This document shows, one piece after another, positions 52,316-61,809 of a DNA stretch of 64,000 bases. Position numbers and translations under genes: made by a program. The stretch comes from Nocardioides sp. YR527 (GTDB lineage Bacteria; Actinomycetota; Actinomycetes; Propionibacteriales; Nocardioidaceae): positions 186,001 through 250,000 of the forward strand of contig NZ_FNFN01000008.1 of NCBI RefSeq assembly GCF_900101045.1. Reading direction: 5' to 3'. How positions within the stretch are numbered: position 1 is the first letter of the stretch; each line of letters opens with the position of its first letter. The notes under the pieces are model-generated. The model ran no database searches. It saw nothing but the letters and a program-made list of their open reading frames with translations, and had not been told where the DNA came from.

Positions 52316-53968
52316 TCAGCGCAGCGCTTTGGCCACCCCGTGGCGCAAGGCGGTGTAGGCCGCCAGCTCGGTCTCGATCGGGTCGACGACGAGCTCGCGG
52401 GAGACGTCGGCGACCGCCGTACGCAGCCGCGCATCGGCCGCGCGCGCCCGTCGTCGAGCGGTGGTGATCACCAGCAGGTGACACACGGCCCACAGCACCA
52501 GCCCGAGCCCGACACCCCCGAGGAAGAGGACGTACGGCAGCTCGACCCCGGCCACCGAGGGCGTCGCGTCGCCGAGCTGAGCGGCTCCGGAGAGAAGAAG
52601 CGCCACCGACCACACCAGCCCGACGGTGGCGAGGACGATGAGGAGCCACTGGAGCGCCTTGACCAGTCCGGTCCACAGCGGCAGCCGCTCGGCGTTGAGA
52701 TCGACTCCGCCGACCGAGGCGTCGAGCCTGTCGGCGAGGTCGTCCATCCGCGAGACCGATGCCCGCCGGATCGCGTCGCGCCACGGCGAGGCGAGCCCGG
52801 CGCCGGCCTCGTCGGCCAGCTGGCGCACCTCGGTGTCGACCCGCGCCCGCTCGACGGCGGTGGTCTGCGGCAGCGAGGTCCGGGCGCGCCCGGCCAGCTG
52901 GGTCGCCTCCTCCCCGAGCGAGAGGTGCAGCCGCTTCAACGGATCGGGCCGAAGCCGGGAGACCCACGAGACCAGCGGCCAGCCGGTGGCCGCGCGGGCC
53001 CGGGTGCGTACGGACCGCTCGACCGCGTCCACCACGGTCGGCACCCCGGCGGCCTCGGAGATGGCGTCCTCGAGGGCCTCCACCCGGGGCTTGGCCAGGG
53101 AGCGCGGCTTGGCGTCGCCGGACGCCTTGGCGAGCTTCACGGCGGCGGTCTTGATGTCGGCCGAGAGCCGGGACTTGTTGGCCCGCTTCGCCGCGGCCCG
53201 CTGGGCGATCTCGGTCTTGAGCTGCGGGATCCCCCAGCCGAGCTTGGCCGAGACCGGGATCACCGGGACGTTGCGCAGCCCGTCCTGGTCGAGCAGGCGG
53301 CGTACGTCACCCAGCATCGACTCACGACGGTCCTCGGGAACCCGGTCGATGTGGTTGAGCACCACGACCATGATCTCGGAGTGGGTCCGGAGCGGCTGCA
53401 GATAGCGGTCGTGGATGGCCGCGTCGGCGTACTTCTGCGGGTCGAGCACCCACACCAGCATGTCGGCGAGCTCGACCAGCCGGTCGACCTCGAGATGGTG
53501 GGAGACCTCGGTGGAGTCGTGGTCGGGCAGGTCGAGCAGCACCACGCCGTCGAGCTCGTGCCCCTCACGGCGGGTGTCCAGCATCGAGTCGCGGGTGGTC
53601 TGGTGACGCTCGGGGATGCCCAGCCACTCGAGCAGCTCCTGAGCGCCCTCCGAACCCCACACGCAGGCGGTCGCCCAGGAGGTGGTCGGCCGTCGGACAC
53701 CGACGGCGGAGAGCTCCAGCCCGGTCAGGGCGTTGAACGTGGACGACTTGCCCGACCCGGTCGCCCCCGCGACCCCGACGACCGTGTGGTCGGCGGAGAG
53801 CTTGAGGCGTCCCTGGGCCTTGTTGACCACGGTGCGCGCGTCCTCGACGAGTCCGTCGTCGAGGCGCCCCGTCGCCGCCACGGTCGCAGCGGTCAGTCCG
53901 TCCAGCCGATCACCGAGGTCTCCACCTCGGCTGACCAGGTTCTTTGCACCTTCGAGCAGGCCGCTCAA
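52316..53968 (-). CDS. Membrane-anchored dynamin-like GTPase (DynB-like)
   Basis: A 550-residue protein with an N-terminal GTPase domain: P-loop GATGSGKSS (68-76), G3 LLDLPDHDS and G4 NHID. A long helical region follows, then two C-terminal transmembrane helices (LQWLLIVLATVGLVWSVALL; YVLFLGGVGLGLVLWAVCHL). Together with the adjacent 621-residue GTPase this resembles the Streptomyces DynA/DynB pair, which stabilises FtsZ rings, and mycobacterial Ini proteins. Function here is inferred. The gap to the upstream GTPase is 42 bp. Confidence 0.7.
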   Translation of the reverse strand: MSGLLEGAKNLVSRGGDLGDRLDGLTAATVAATGRLDDGLVEDARTVVNKAQGRLKLSADHTVVGVAGATGSGKSSTFNALTGLELSAVGVRRPTTSWATACVWGSEGAQELLEWLGIPERHQTTRDSMLDTRREGHELDGVVLLDLPDHDSTEVSHHLEVDRLVELADMLVWVLDPQKYADAAIHDRYLQPLRTHSEIMVVVLNHIDRVPEDRRESMLGDVRRLLDQDGLRNVPVIPVSAKLGWGIPQLKTEIAQRAAAKRANKSRLSADIKTAAVKLAKASGDAKPRSLAKPRVEALEDAISEAAGVPTVVDAVERSVRTRARAATGWPLVSWVSRLRPDPLKRLHLSLGEEATQLAGRARTSLPQTTAVERARVDTEVRQLADEAGAGLASPWRDAIRRASVSRMDDLADRLDASVGGVDLNAERLPLWTGLVKALQWLLIVLATVGLVWSVALLLSGAAQLGDATPSVAGVELPYVLFLGGVGLGLVLWAVCHLLVITTARRRARAADARLRTAVADVSRELVVDPIETELAAYTALRHGVAKALR

Positions 53969-54010
53969 TGGTCCCCCTTACCTTCCTGAAAAAGCTCAGT
54001 CTGACAAGTC

Positions 54011-55876
54011 TCAGCCATCGCCGCGCTGGCTGGCGAAACGAGCGTCGCCGACCTTCCGCGCAGCGTGCCGCAGTCGCTCCGGTGCACCATGGTCGATCTG
54101 CAGCGCGTCGACCTGACCCGTGTAGCGCGCACGCTCCTCGTCGACGAGACCCACGATGCGTACCTCCAGCGCCTTGCGCGCCCTGGACGCGAGCCCACGC
54201 ACGGCCTGGTCGCCGAAGACCGCCTCCAGCAGCTTCTGGCCGAGCAGGAGCGTGCCGCCGGCGATGCCCACCTCGGCACCGACGAGCGCTCCGCCGGTCG
54301 AGGCGAAGACGACCACCATCAGCGCGACGCCGAGGCCGTTGACCCCGTAGGAGAGGAACTTCGCGGTCGTACGTTTGTCCTGACCCTCGCTACGCACCAT
54401 GTCGAGCACGTCCTGCTGCCAGTCACGCACCGCACGCTCGGCCTTGGGCCGCAGCGCACGCGAGGCTCGGCCGAGGTCGGCGGGGCCGACTGCGAGCAGC
54501 CCGCGGCCGGCGGGACTCATCTGCCAGGCCGCCTCCGCCCTCTCGGCAGCCGCCTCGCACTGCTCGAGGATCAGCATCTCCAGGCCGCCCTGCACGGCCG
54601 CGGTCACCCGTTCGGCCTGCTGCGGCTTGCCGCGGACCGCGCCGAGGATCCGGTCGCGCAGCGCTCCGACCCGGGTCTCGAGCGCCTTGAGGATCTCCCC
54701 GCTCCCGACGAACTCCTGCCAGCGCGCGAGCACCTCGCCACGCAGCAGCGTCCCGTCGGCGGTCGCCGCCATGATCGACTTGAGCGCCTCGTCGTAGGCC
54801 ATGTCCGCATCGGTACGCAGCCGCTGCGCGGCCTCTCCCTGACCGTCCGCGGTGTCGGCGATCGGGTGGACCTCCAGGGTCAGCGCCCGCACCGCACCGT
54901 CGAGGGTCTGGGTGACGACCTGGTGTCGCGCGGTGGCGTCATCGGCGAGCATGTCGAGCCAGGCACGCACCTCGGCGACATGCTCGGCCGGCAGCAGCCC
55001 GTGCTCGGAGACCTCACCCTCGTGGACGATGAAGAGCGGTGAGTCCTTGAGCCCGCGCGAGGCGAGCATCCGGGCCAGGTGGCCGGCGACGGTCTGGACC
55101 GCCTCGGTCGGAGTGCGGTCGAGCACCACCGCGACCGCGGTGGAGCGGTTGGCGGCGAGCTGGAGGAACTCCCACGGCACCTGGTCGGCGTAGCGCGCGG
55201 CCGAGGTGACGAAGACCCACAGGTCGGCCGCGGCGAGCAGCTCGGCCGCGAGCACCCGGTTGGCCTCTTCGACCGAGTCGACGTCGGGTGCGTCCAGGAT
55301 CGCCAGGCCGGGGTGGAGCCGGTCGCTGGCGACCAGCTGCAGCGCACCGGGGTCGTTGGTGGGGTGGTTGACCCGCTCCAGCTCGGGAAGCAGGCGGTCC
55401 TGGCCGAACCAACGGCCGTCTTCGGGGTTGTGCACCAGCACCGGAGAGCGGGTCGTCGGCCGCAACAGGCCCGGCGTGGTCACCTTGGTGCCGACCAGCG
55501 AGTTCACCAGCGTCGACTTGCCGGCGCCCGTGGAGCCGCCGACGACCGCGAGGAGCGGCGCGTCGATGGTCATCATCCGCGGGATGACGTAGTCCTCGAG
55601 CTGCTCGACCATGTTCTGCCTGGCCGCCCGCTGCTCGTCGGTGCCGGGCAGGTCCAGCGGCAGGGTCACCTCGGTGAGCGCCTGGTGGAGCTGGATGAGC
55701 GAGGTCACCATCCGGTTGCTCTCGCCGCCGGACGCCTCGATCTCGGCCCGAACGGCCTCGAACTCGGTGGTCGGCTTCTCCGCGAGCATCCCCGCCGTCA
55801 GCGCCTCGTAGGCCGGCGGCGGGGTCCCCGGCGCCGGCTCAGGTGCGGTGTCGTCGTCTCTGTGTTCTTCACTCAT
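54011..55876 (-). CDS. Dynamin-like GTPase (DynA-like)
   Basis: A 621-residue protein. After a disordered acidic N-terminus it has P-loop GGSTGAGKST (113-122), LAILDAPDVDS as G3 and VVLDRTP as G4, then a helical stalk. Near the C-terminus is a hydrophobic hairpin (GVNGLGVALMVVVFASTGGALVGAEVG), possibly a membrane paddle. Its ATG overlaps the stop of the upstream prsW-like gene (ATGA at 55873-55876). Tandem arrangement with a second GTPase suggests hetero-assembly at membranes. Confidence 0.7.
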   Translation of the reverse strand: MSEEHRDDDTAPEPAPGTPPPAYEALTAGMLAEKPTTEFEAVRAEIEASGGESNRMVTSLIQLHQALTEVTLPLDLPGTDEQRAARQNMVEQLEDYVIPRMMTIDAPLLAVVGGSTGAGKSTLVNSLVGTKVTTPGLLRPTTRSPVLVHNPEDGRWFGQDRLLPELERVNHPTNDPGALQLVASDRLHPGLAILDAPDVDSVEEANRVLAAELLAAADLWVFVTSAARYADQVPWEFLQLAANRSTAVAVVLDRTPTEAVQTVAGHLARMLASRGLKDSPLFIVHEGEVSEHGLLPAEHVAEVRAWLDMLADDATARHQVVTQTLDGAVRALTLEVHPIADTADGQGEAAQRLRTDADMAYDEALKSIMAATADGTLLRGEVLARWQEFVGSGEILKALETRVGALRDRILGAVRGKPQQAERVTAAVQGGLEMLILEQCEAAAERAEAAWQMSPAGRGLLAVGPADLGRASRALRPKAERAVRDWQQDVLDMVRSEGQDKRTTAKFLSYGVNGLGVALMVVVFASTGGALVGAEVGIAGGTLLLGQKLLEAVFGDQAVRGLASRARKALEVRIVGLVDEERARYTGQVDALQIDHGAPERLRHAARKVGDARFASQRGDG

Positions 55877-57039
55877 CCGGTCATCACCTTCCCGCTCGGG
55901 AACGCGATGTGTGGACGTACCTCACTGATGCGGTCAACGTATGCCCTCCCCCGGGCGGCGAAGTCTGGCGGCGGGTTGCCGCGCAGGAATCGCCAGTGCA
56001 AGTATCCGAGCTCGATGGCAGCCTGCTGGTATTCACGCATGGCCGCAACCCCCTGAGCCCCTCCGTGGGTCGAGGCGAACTTCCGCGCCTGTTCCCGGCG
56101 ACGCAGATCGACCACCCAGCCGACGTCGGTGTAGGGAATCAGCCCGCGTTGGGCGGCGTCGGTCAGCGACCGGGTCAGCACGATCCGCTCGGACTTTCGC
56201 CGCCACACCGCGAAGACCACCATCGAGACGAACGCGGGCACCATCACCACGACGTACGCCAGCAGGAAACCGGCCCCGTCATAGAGCAGTGTCGAACCGT
56301 TCCAGGTGCCGTGGGCGAGCACGGCGATGCCGAAGCCCAGCAGGGGCGCCACGACCTTCAGCCAGCGCTTGCGCGTCACCACGGCGATGCCGATGCCGAT
56401 GCCGGTGAAGGCGGTGAAGAGCGGGTGAGCGAAGGGGCTGAACAGGCAGCGCATCACGAAGACGGCGGTGAACTCCCCGATGTGTCCCGAGGAGCTGTCG
56501 CCCATGCCGGGCGTGCCGTTGTAGGTGCCGCCCAGGTAGAGGATGTTCTCGGTGAAGGCGAAGCCGATGCCGACCATGCCGGCGTAGACGATCCCGTCGA
56601 GCACCCCGTCGAGGAGGTGGCGGCGCCAGACCAGCAGCACGAAGAGGAACAGCCCCTTGGCCGCCTCCTCGGTGACCGGAGCCACGATCGCGAGCTGGGT
56701 CGGCTGGCTCCACCCGGCGAGCAGCGCCCCGACGCTCTGCACGATCAGCGCGGCCGCGACCGCGACGAAGGCGCCCCACCCCAGGCCGAGCGCGAGCAGC
56801 GACTTCGGCTCGGGCTCGTAGCGGTCCAGCCACAGGAAGGCGTAGACCAGCGGCACCACCGGGATGGCTGCGAAGAGCACTCCCAGGATCGCGCCGGTAG
56901 GAGCAAGATGGTCATCGACGACGCTGGTGCTCAGCAGCACGATGCCGAGCACCGGCAACGAGGTCAGCACGACAAGCACGCCCACCACGATGGTGAACGT
57001 GCGGTTGCCTCTTGTCGGATCCTTCGGGATCGCCCCCAT
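55873..57039 (-). CDS. PrsW-family intramembrane metalloprotease
   Basis: A 388-residue protein with about nine helices and the family motifs EEAAKG, FAFTENILYL, HPLFTAFTG and AHGTWN, which place Glu/His residues in the membrane. PrsW cleaves the anti-sigma factor RsiW in Bacillus; actinobacterial targets are unknown. A soluble C-terminal ~110 residues follow the last helix. The ATG at 57039 has TAGTCT ending seven bases upstream; the frame extends far upstream but through the promoter of the divergent gene. Confidence 0.85.
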   Translation of the reverse strand: MGAIPKDPTRGNRTFTIVVGVLVVLTSLPVLGIVLLSTSVVDDHLAPTGAILGVLFAAIPVVPLVYAFLWLDRYEPEPKSLLALGLGWGAFVAVAAALIVQSVGALLAGWSQPTQLAIVAPVTEEAAKGLFLFVLLVWRRHLLDGVLDGIVYAGMVGIGFAFTENILYLGGTYNGTPGMGDSSSGHIGEFTAVFVMRCLFSPFAHPLFTAFTGIGIGIAVVTRKRWLKVVAPLLGFGIAVLAHGTWNGSTLLYDGAGFLLAYVVVMVPAFVSMVVFAVWRRKSERIVLTRSLTDAAQRGLIPYTDVGWVVDLRRREQARKFASTHGGAQGVAAMREYQQAAIELGYLHWRFLRGNPPPDFAARGRAYVDRISEVRPHIAFPSGKVMTG

Positions 57040-57163
57040 GCGCGCCAGACTATCGGGCGTGCGGACCGCACGCGCGACCCGACACCGGTCGAGACGTTCT
57101 CGCCACCCGCCTGGCCTGGGAACTCGCGAGCGTTGCCGATCCGGCGCGGCGTACGATTCCGGT

Positions 57164-58588
57164 ATGACGGACAACGGCGCCCCCACTCCTGCAGACGACC
57201 ACACCGAGAGCCACGACCAGACGGTTCCGGAGGCATGGTCCAAGTTCATGAGAGAGGGCTGGGACGACCGCGAGGTCGAGGTTCCCGAGCATCCGATCAC
57301 CCCGTGGGCGGCCGCCCGCAGGGAGCGCCTCTCGGGCATCTTCCCGGGTGAGCGCCTGGTCGTCCCGGCCGGCACCTACAAGGTCCGCGCCAACGACACC
57401 GACTACCGCTTCCGCGCCGACACCGCGCACGTGCACCTGACCGGCAACCAGACCTCCGACGCCGTCGTCGTGATCGAGCCCGACGGCACCTCGGTCCTGT
57501 ACGCCCGCCCGCGCAGCGGTCGCGACACCGACGAGTTCTTCCGCGACCGTCAGTACGGCGCCCTCTGGGCCGGTGCGCGTCCCTCTGCCCGCGAGCTCTC
57601 CGACTCCCTGGGCATCGAGGTACGCCACGTCGACCAGCTCGAGTCCGACCTCTCCGGCAACACTCCGACCCGCGTCCTGCGCGGCGTCTCGGCCGACGTC
57701 GACAAGCTGGTCGTCCCGGCCGAGGCCGCCCGCGACGAGGAGTTCGCCAAGGCGCTCTCCGAGCTGCGCCTGATCAAGGACGAGTGGGAGCTCGGCGAGC
57801 TCAAGGAGGCCTGCGACATCACCGTGCGCGGCTTCACCGACGCGGTGCGCGAGTGGGACCAGGTCCTCAAGCACGGCGAGCGCTGGATCGAGGGCACCTT
57901 CTTCCGCCGCGCCCGCGCTGAGGGCAACGACCTCGGCTACGACTCGATCGTCGGCGGCGGGTCCCACGCCACCACGCTGCACTGGATCGACAACGACGGT
58001 CCGATCGTCCCCGGTGAGCTGGTGCTGCTCGACATGGGCGTCGAGGGCCACAACCTCTACACCGCCGACATCACCCGCACCCTCCCCATCTCCGGGAAGT
58101 TCACGCCGCTCCAGCGCAACCTCTACGAGCTCGTCTACAAGGCCCAGCAGGCCGGCATCGAGGCGATCCGCCCGGGCGTCACCTTCCGAGCCGGGCACTT
58201 CGCCGCCATGGAGATCCTCGCGCACGGCCTGGACGACCTGGGGCTGCTCCCCGTCTCGGTCGACGAGGCACTCTCCGAGGACAACAAAACGTACTCCCGC
58301 TGGACCCTCCACGGCGTCTCCCACATGCTCGGCCTCGACGTCCACGACTGCGCCTCCGCGTCGAAGGAGACCTACATCGAGGGACCGCTGCAGGAGGGCA
58401 TGGTGCTCACCGTCGAGCCGGGCCTCTACTTCCAGAAGGAGGACAAGCTCGTCCCCGAGGAGCTGCGCGGCATCGGCATCCGCATCGAGGACGACATCGT
58501 CGTCACCAAGGACGGCTCCGTGAACCTCTCCGCCGGCCTGCCGCGTACGGCCGACGACGTCGAAGCGTGGATGGGTCAGCATCTGTGA
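57164..58588 (+). CDS. Xaa-Pro aminopeptidase (aminopeptidase P, M24 family)
   Basis: A 474-residue pita-bread metallopeptidase cutting N-terminal Xaa-Pro bonds. The N-terminal creatinase-like domain is followed by metal ligands in LLDMGVEGHNLYTADITRT (two Asp), HGVSHMLGLDVHD (His), VLTVEPGLYF (Glu) and GIRIEDDI (Glu). TACGAT ends six bases before the ATG at 57164, so the message is probably leaderless. Its stop is followed at once by the palindromic repeat copy 2. Confidence 0.92.
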   Translation: MTDNGAPTPADDHTESHDQTVPEAWSKFMREGWDDREVEVPEHPITPWAAARRERLSGIFPGERLVVPAGTYKVRANDTDYRFRADTAHVHLTGNQTSDAVVVIEPDGTSVLYARPRSGRDTDEFFRDRQYGALWAGARPSARELSDSLGIEVRHVDQLESDLSGNTPTRVLRGVSADVDKLVVPAEAARDEEFAKALSELRLIKDEWELGELKEACDITVRGFTDAVREWDQVLKHGERWIEGTFFRRARAEGNDLGYDSIVGGGSHATTLHWIDNDGPIVPGELVLLDMGVEGHNLYTADITRTLPISGKFTPLQRNLYELVYKAQQAGIEAIRPGVTFRAGHFAAMEILAHGLDDLGLLPVSVDEALSEDNKTYSRWTLHGVSHMLGLDVHDCASASKETYIEGPLQEGMVLTVEPGLYFQKEDKLVPEELRGIGIRIEDDIVVTKDGSVNLSAGLPRTADDVEAWMGQHL

Positions 58589-58686
58589 GCTGAATGCTGA
58601 CCGAGATGACTCGGTCAGGTCGCGCTTCCTTCGTGGACTTCCACGAGGGAAGCGGTTGCTGACCGAGGTGCCTCGGTCAGCAACCG
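58589..58686. repeat. Bipartite palindromic repeat, copy 2
   Basis: TGACCGAGATGACTCGGTCA, a CTTCCTTCGTGGA/TCCACGAGGGAAG hairpin and GTTGCTGACCGAG/CTCGGTCAGCAAC follow one another. It matches 11402-11494 at about 80%. It starts right at the end of the aminopeptidase gene and contains the proposed start codon of the next gene. Confidence 0.72.
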
Positions 58687-59486
58687 CCGTGGCCGGCTGC
58701 CTCGCCCTGGCCGCGACCCTGACCGCCTGCAGCCCAGGAAGTACGCCACGGCAGCAGCCCGCCGCCTCGTCAGCCACAGCGTCCGCGTCCCCTTCCCCGT
58801 CCACCTCCGCGTCGGGTGGAGCCGACGACATCTTCAAGGGAGCCGTGGTCGGGATCGACCCGGGCCACAACGGCGGCAACGCGAGCGCACCCGAGGTGAT
58901 CAACGAGCCGGTGTGGAACGGTCGGTCGCAGAGCCCGTGCAACACGACGGGCACCGCGACGAACGACGGCTATCCGGAGACCGACTTCACCTGGGCCGTG
59001 GCCCAGAAGCTCGCGGCCGATCTGCGCGAGGCCGGGGCGAAGGTGGTCATGACCCGCGGCAGCAACGAAGGGGTCGGGCCGTGCATCGACGAGCGCGCGA
59101 AGACCATCAACGACGCGAAGGCCGACGTCGCGATCGACATCCACGCCGACGGCGCGGCCGCGTCCGAGCGGGGCTACTCGCTGCTGATCCCGGTGCCCTC
59201 GGGCACCAACGACGAGGTCGTCGAGCCCTCGCGACGCTACGCCCGGATGCTCCGCACCGAGATGCGGAAGACCGGTATGCCGCTGGCCGACTACCTCGGT
59301 GAGGGCGGGTTCGTGGAGCGCGACGACCTGGCCGGCCTCAACCTGACCACGGTGCCGCAGGTGCTGCTCGAGACCGGCAACATGCGCAACACCGAGGACG
59401 CGCGACTGCTGAAGTCCGACCGGTTCCAGGCGCGGACGGCCGCCGCCATCAAACGGGCGATGGCGGCGTACCTCCGCTCACGCTGA
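58656..59486 (+). CDS. Amidase_3 N-acetylmuramoyl-L-alanine amidase, lipoprotein
   Basis: A protein of up to 276 residues. A hydrophobic signal and lipobox (LAATLTAC) are followed by a Ser/Ala/Pro linker and an Amidase_3 domain. Zinc ligands are in VGIDPGHNGG and AIDIHADGA; Glu residues are in GYPETDF and VLLETGNM. It hydrolyses the MurNAc-L-Ala bond outside the cell. The start is uncertain: the TTG at 58656 has GAGGGA five bases upstream but lies inside the palindromic repeat, and GTGs at 58668 and 58689 are alternatives. Confidence 0.8.
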   Translation: MLTEVPRSATAVAGCLALAATLTACSPGSTPRQQPAASSATASASPSPSTSASGGADDIFKGAVVGIDPGHNGGNASAPEVINEPVWNGRSQSPCNTTGTATNDGYPETDFTWAVAQKLAADLREAGAKVVMTRGSNEGVGPCIDERAKTINDAKADVAIDIHADGAAASERGYSLLIPVPSGTNDEVVEPSRRYARMLRTEMRKTGMPLADYLGEGGFVERDDLAGLNLTTVPQVLLETGNMRNTEDARLLKSDRFQARTAAAIKRAMAAYLRSR

Positions 59487-59493
59487 GCTCAAC

Positions 59494-61485
59494 TCAGAGC
59501 TTCGTCCACTCGACGGACTCGAAGCCGTACTCCTCCGCGATCGGCCCCCACGCCTTGGCGGCCGCCTTCTTCGGGTCATGGCTGGCCAGGCTGAGCGTGG
59601 TCGCCTTCTCCAGCTTCCCCTTACCGCCGACGCACTCGCCGTCGGCGTTGACCTTGCGCTTCTCGCCCCAGGCGGCGAAGGCCAGGTCGGCGTTCTGCGA
59701 GGTCATCCACGCAGACTCGAGGTTCTTGACGAGCTTGCGCGACCCCGGGAGGACGGCGGTGTCGATCTTGGCGACCTTCGCAGCCAGCTTCTCGCGGGAC
59801 GTCGCCGCGTCCTGGAAGGTCTGGATCGCCTCGTCGATGTTCTCGCACGCCTCGAGGTCGGCCTGAGCGGCACCGATCGCCGCCTTGTCCTTGGCGGAGG
59901 TCTTGATGAGGTCGTCGATCTTCTTGGCCTCGGCCGCGGCACCGCCCTCGGTCGTGGTGGCGCCCTGGGTGGTGCCGGTCTCGGCGTTGGCGTCGTCGTT
60001 GCTGTTGATCAGCCCGATGACGAAGGCGATGATCGCGACCACGACGGCCAGCGCGAGCACGATCAGGCCCCAGCGCTTCAGGTCGAGACCACCAGGTCCC
60101 TTGCCCTGACCGCCCTGACCGCCCTGGCCGCGCTGCGGCTCGTAGCGGGCGTCGTAGCCGTTCCCGTACGGGTCGTAACCCTGCGGCGCCATCGGCGGCG
60201 GCGCCGGGGTGGTGGGCCCACCGCCGACCGGCGGCTGCCCCACGAGGGTGGCGTCGGTGTAGCCGTTCTGGCCGTAAGGATCACCGTACGGCTGGCCGAA
60301 CTCGTCCTGGGAGCGGTCCTGCGGCTGCCCGTAGGGCTGCTCGTACGCCTGGTCGTAGCCCTGGTCGGGCCCCTGGCCGTACGGCTGGTCATAGGGCTGG
60401 TCGTAGCCCTGCGACCACTGGGCCTGGTCCGGCTCGAGCTGCGGCGCGAGCGGGGCGTAGGCGGGGTCGCCGTACGCCGGGGCCTGCTCCGGCGCCGGGG
60501 CGTCGAACTGCGGCTGCGGCGGTGCGAACTGCTCGAACTCGTCACGCGGACGGGTGCCACCGGAGGCCTCTTCGTCGACGAGGTCGAACCGCGGGCTCAT
60601 CGCGACGCTGGTCTCGTCCGGACGGATCGGCTCGGGCTGGCGAGGCTCGACCGGCGGCATCGCCTCGTGGGTCGCCTCATAGGCATGCTCGTAGGCCTGC
60701 TCGAAGGTCGGCTCAGGGCCGGGACCGCCGAACTGCGGCGCGGGCTCGACGAAGGTCGGGTGCTCCGCACTCTGGTGGTACGCAGCGGCCGGACGCTCGG
60801 GCAGCGGAGGCGCAGCCATCGGCTCCGGGGTCTGCGGCAACTGCGGTTCCGGCATCTGCGGCGCAGGGGCAGGCGCGGGGGCGGGCGGCTCGGGGGCGCG
60901 CTCCTGCGCCGGCGGCCGGGTCGGGAGATCCGGGAGCGGCGCCGGCGCGGCCGCCGGTGCCTCGGGCTCAGGGTCCGGCTCCGGAATCGGAGCCGGGGTC
61001 GGCTCGGGCTCCTCCGCGGCGCGCTTGCGCTTGGGCAGGAAGAGCGACTGCGACTGGGAAGCGAGCTCCGGCTCGAACTTCGGCGTACGCGCCGCCAGCC
61101 CGAACAGGCCACCACCGTCGGAACCCGCCGGCGGCGGGGCCATGCCACCGCCGAAGGCAGGCTGCTCGCCGCTGGGCGAGGTCATGCTCAGCTGGGGCGC
61201 CATCGAGGCCCCCGGCGTACGCCTGACCTGCTCGAGCGGCAACGGCGCCGCCTCCGTGTCGGCCTCTGGCGCGGGGACAGGAGTCCCCTGCCCACGCCTC
61301 GGCAACGACAGACCACCCTGCTCAGGATCGGCACCCCGCTGCGGCAGACGCGGCGGTGCGACCGGCTCCGGTGCACCCTGCGACGGCGGCTGATGAGCGC
61401 TTCTGACGGGGGTCCCACAACCTGTGCAGAAGCGCATACCGGTGACGGCTGCACCGCACGAGGTGCACATGGACTCCATAGTCAT
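59494..61485 (-). CDS. Zinc-ribbon membrane protein with long low-complexity region
   Basis: A 663-residue protein. An N-terminal zinc ribbon (CTSCG...CTGCG) is followed by about 400 residues rich in Pro, Ala and Glu, then Tyr/Gln/Gly/Asp repeats of the YDQPYGQ type. One transmembrane helix follows (WGLIVLALAVVVAIIAFVIG), then a ~150-residue outer domain with a Lys/Glu helical pattern. No catalytic motif is seen. Related actinobacterial 'zinc-ribbon domain' proteins are of unknown role. The ATG at 61485 is used; extension to 61788 would read through the tRNA-Arg antisense strand. Confidence 0.7.
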   Translation of the reverse strand: MTMESMCTSCGAAVTGMRFCTGCGTPVRSAHQPPSQGAPEPVAPPRLPQRGADPEQGGLSLPRRGQGTPVPAPEADTEAAPLPLEQVRRTPGASMAPQLSMTSPSGEQPAFGGGMAPPPAGSDGGGLFGLAARTPKFEPELASQSQSLFLPKRKRAAEEPEPTPAPIPEPDPEPEAPAAAPAPLPDLPTRPPAQERAPEPPAPAPAPAPQMPEPQLPQTPEPMAAPPLPERPAAAYHQSAEHPTFVEPAPQFGGPGPEPTFEQAYEHAYEATHEAMPPVEPRQPEPIRPDETSVAMSPRFDLVDEEASGGTRPRDEFEQFAPPQPQFDAPAPEQAPAYGDPAYAPLAPQLEPDQAQWSQGYDQPYDQPYGQGPDQGYDQAYEQPYGQPQDRSQDEFGQPYGDPYGQNGYTDATLVGQPPVGGGPTTPAPPPMAPQGYDPYGNGYDARYEPQRGQGGQGGQGKGPGGLDLKRWGLIVLALAVVVAIIAFVIGLINSNDDANAETGTTQGATTTEGGAAAEAKKIDDLIKTSAKDKAAIGAAQADLEACENIDEAIQTFQDAATSREKLAAKVAKIDTAVLPGSRKLVKNLESAWMTSQNADLAFAAWGEKRKVNADGECVGGKGKLEKATTLSLASHDPKKAAAKAWGPIAEEYGFESVEWTKL

Positions 61486-61710
61486 GTCCGGGGACCTTAC
61501 CGATGATCGCGTCCAGTCTCGAACCCTCGTGGTCCGCCAATCGGACACCCAGGTCGACAGTGTGGGGACAGTGCACCCAAATACCCCCCACACCTTGGTA
61601 ACACTCCGGTCAGCGTTTCGGATTCCGATGCACACAGGGGATACGGGCACCGGTAAGATCGTGCGCGGCCTGCGTAAACCCCCTTCAGCGGGGTGCTCCC
61701 CACAGGCCAC
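61486..61710 (+). promoter_or_regulatory. Intergenic region with tRNA-Arg promoter
   Basis: A 225-bp divergent gap. A clear -10 TAAGAT is at 61654-61659, about 50 bp before the tRNA; no convincing -35 is seen. A short hairpin-like GGGGTGCTCCCC is at 61690-61701. Nothing else stands out. Confidence 0.45.
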
Positions 61711-61787
61711 GCCTCCGTAGCTCAGCTGGATAGAGCATCGGCCTTCTAATCCGACGGTCACAGGTTCGAATCCTGTCGGGGGCGCCA
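61711..61787 (+). tRNA. tRNA-Arg (anticodon TCT) with encoded CCA
   Basis: A full cloverleaf can be drawn. The acceptor stem GCCTCCG pairs with CGGGGGC, the D stem is GCTC/GAGC, and the anticodon loop CTTCTAA gives anticodon TCT. The T arm is ACAGG-TTCGAAT-CCTGT, then discriminator G and genomic CCA at 61785-61787. The anticodon stem has a C-T mismatch at its last pair. It reads AGA codons, rare in this GC-rich genome. Confidence 0.93.
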
Positions 61788-61809
61788 CAGGAAATCGGTG
61801 TGGGTTAAA

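Noticed and set aside
52316..53968. Assignment of the GTPases as ribosome-assembly factors (Era/Der)
   Set aside because: No KH domain or Der double G-domain; long helical regions and membrane helices fit dynamin-like proteins better.
61486..61788. N-terminal extension of the zinc-ribbon ORF (MAPPTGFEPVTVGLEG...)
   Set aside because: This stretch is the antisense translation of the tRNA-Arg gene, a common annotation artefact; the ATG at 61485 begins the zinc ribbon.
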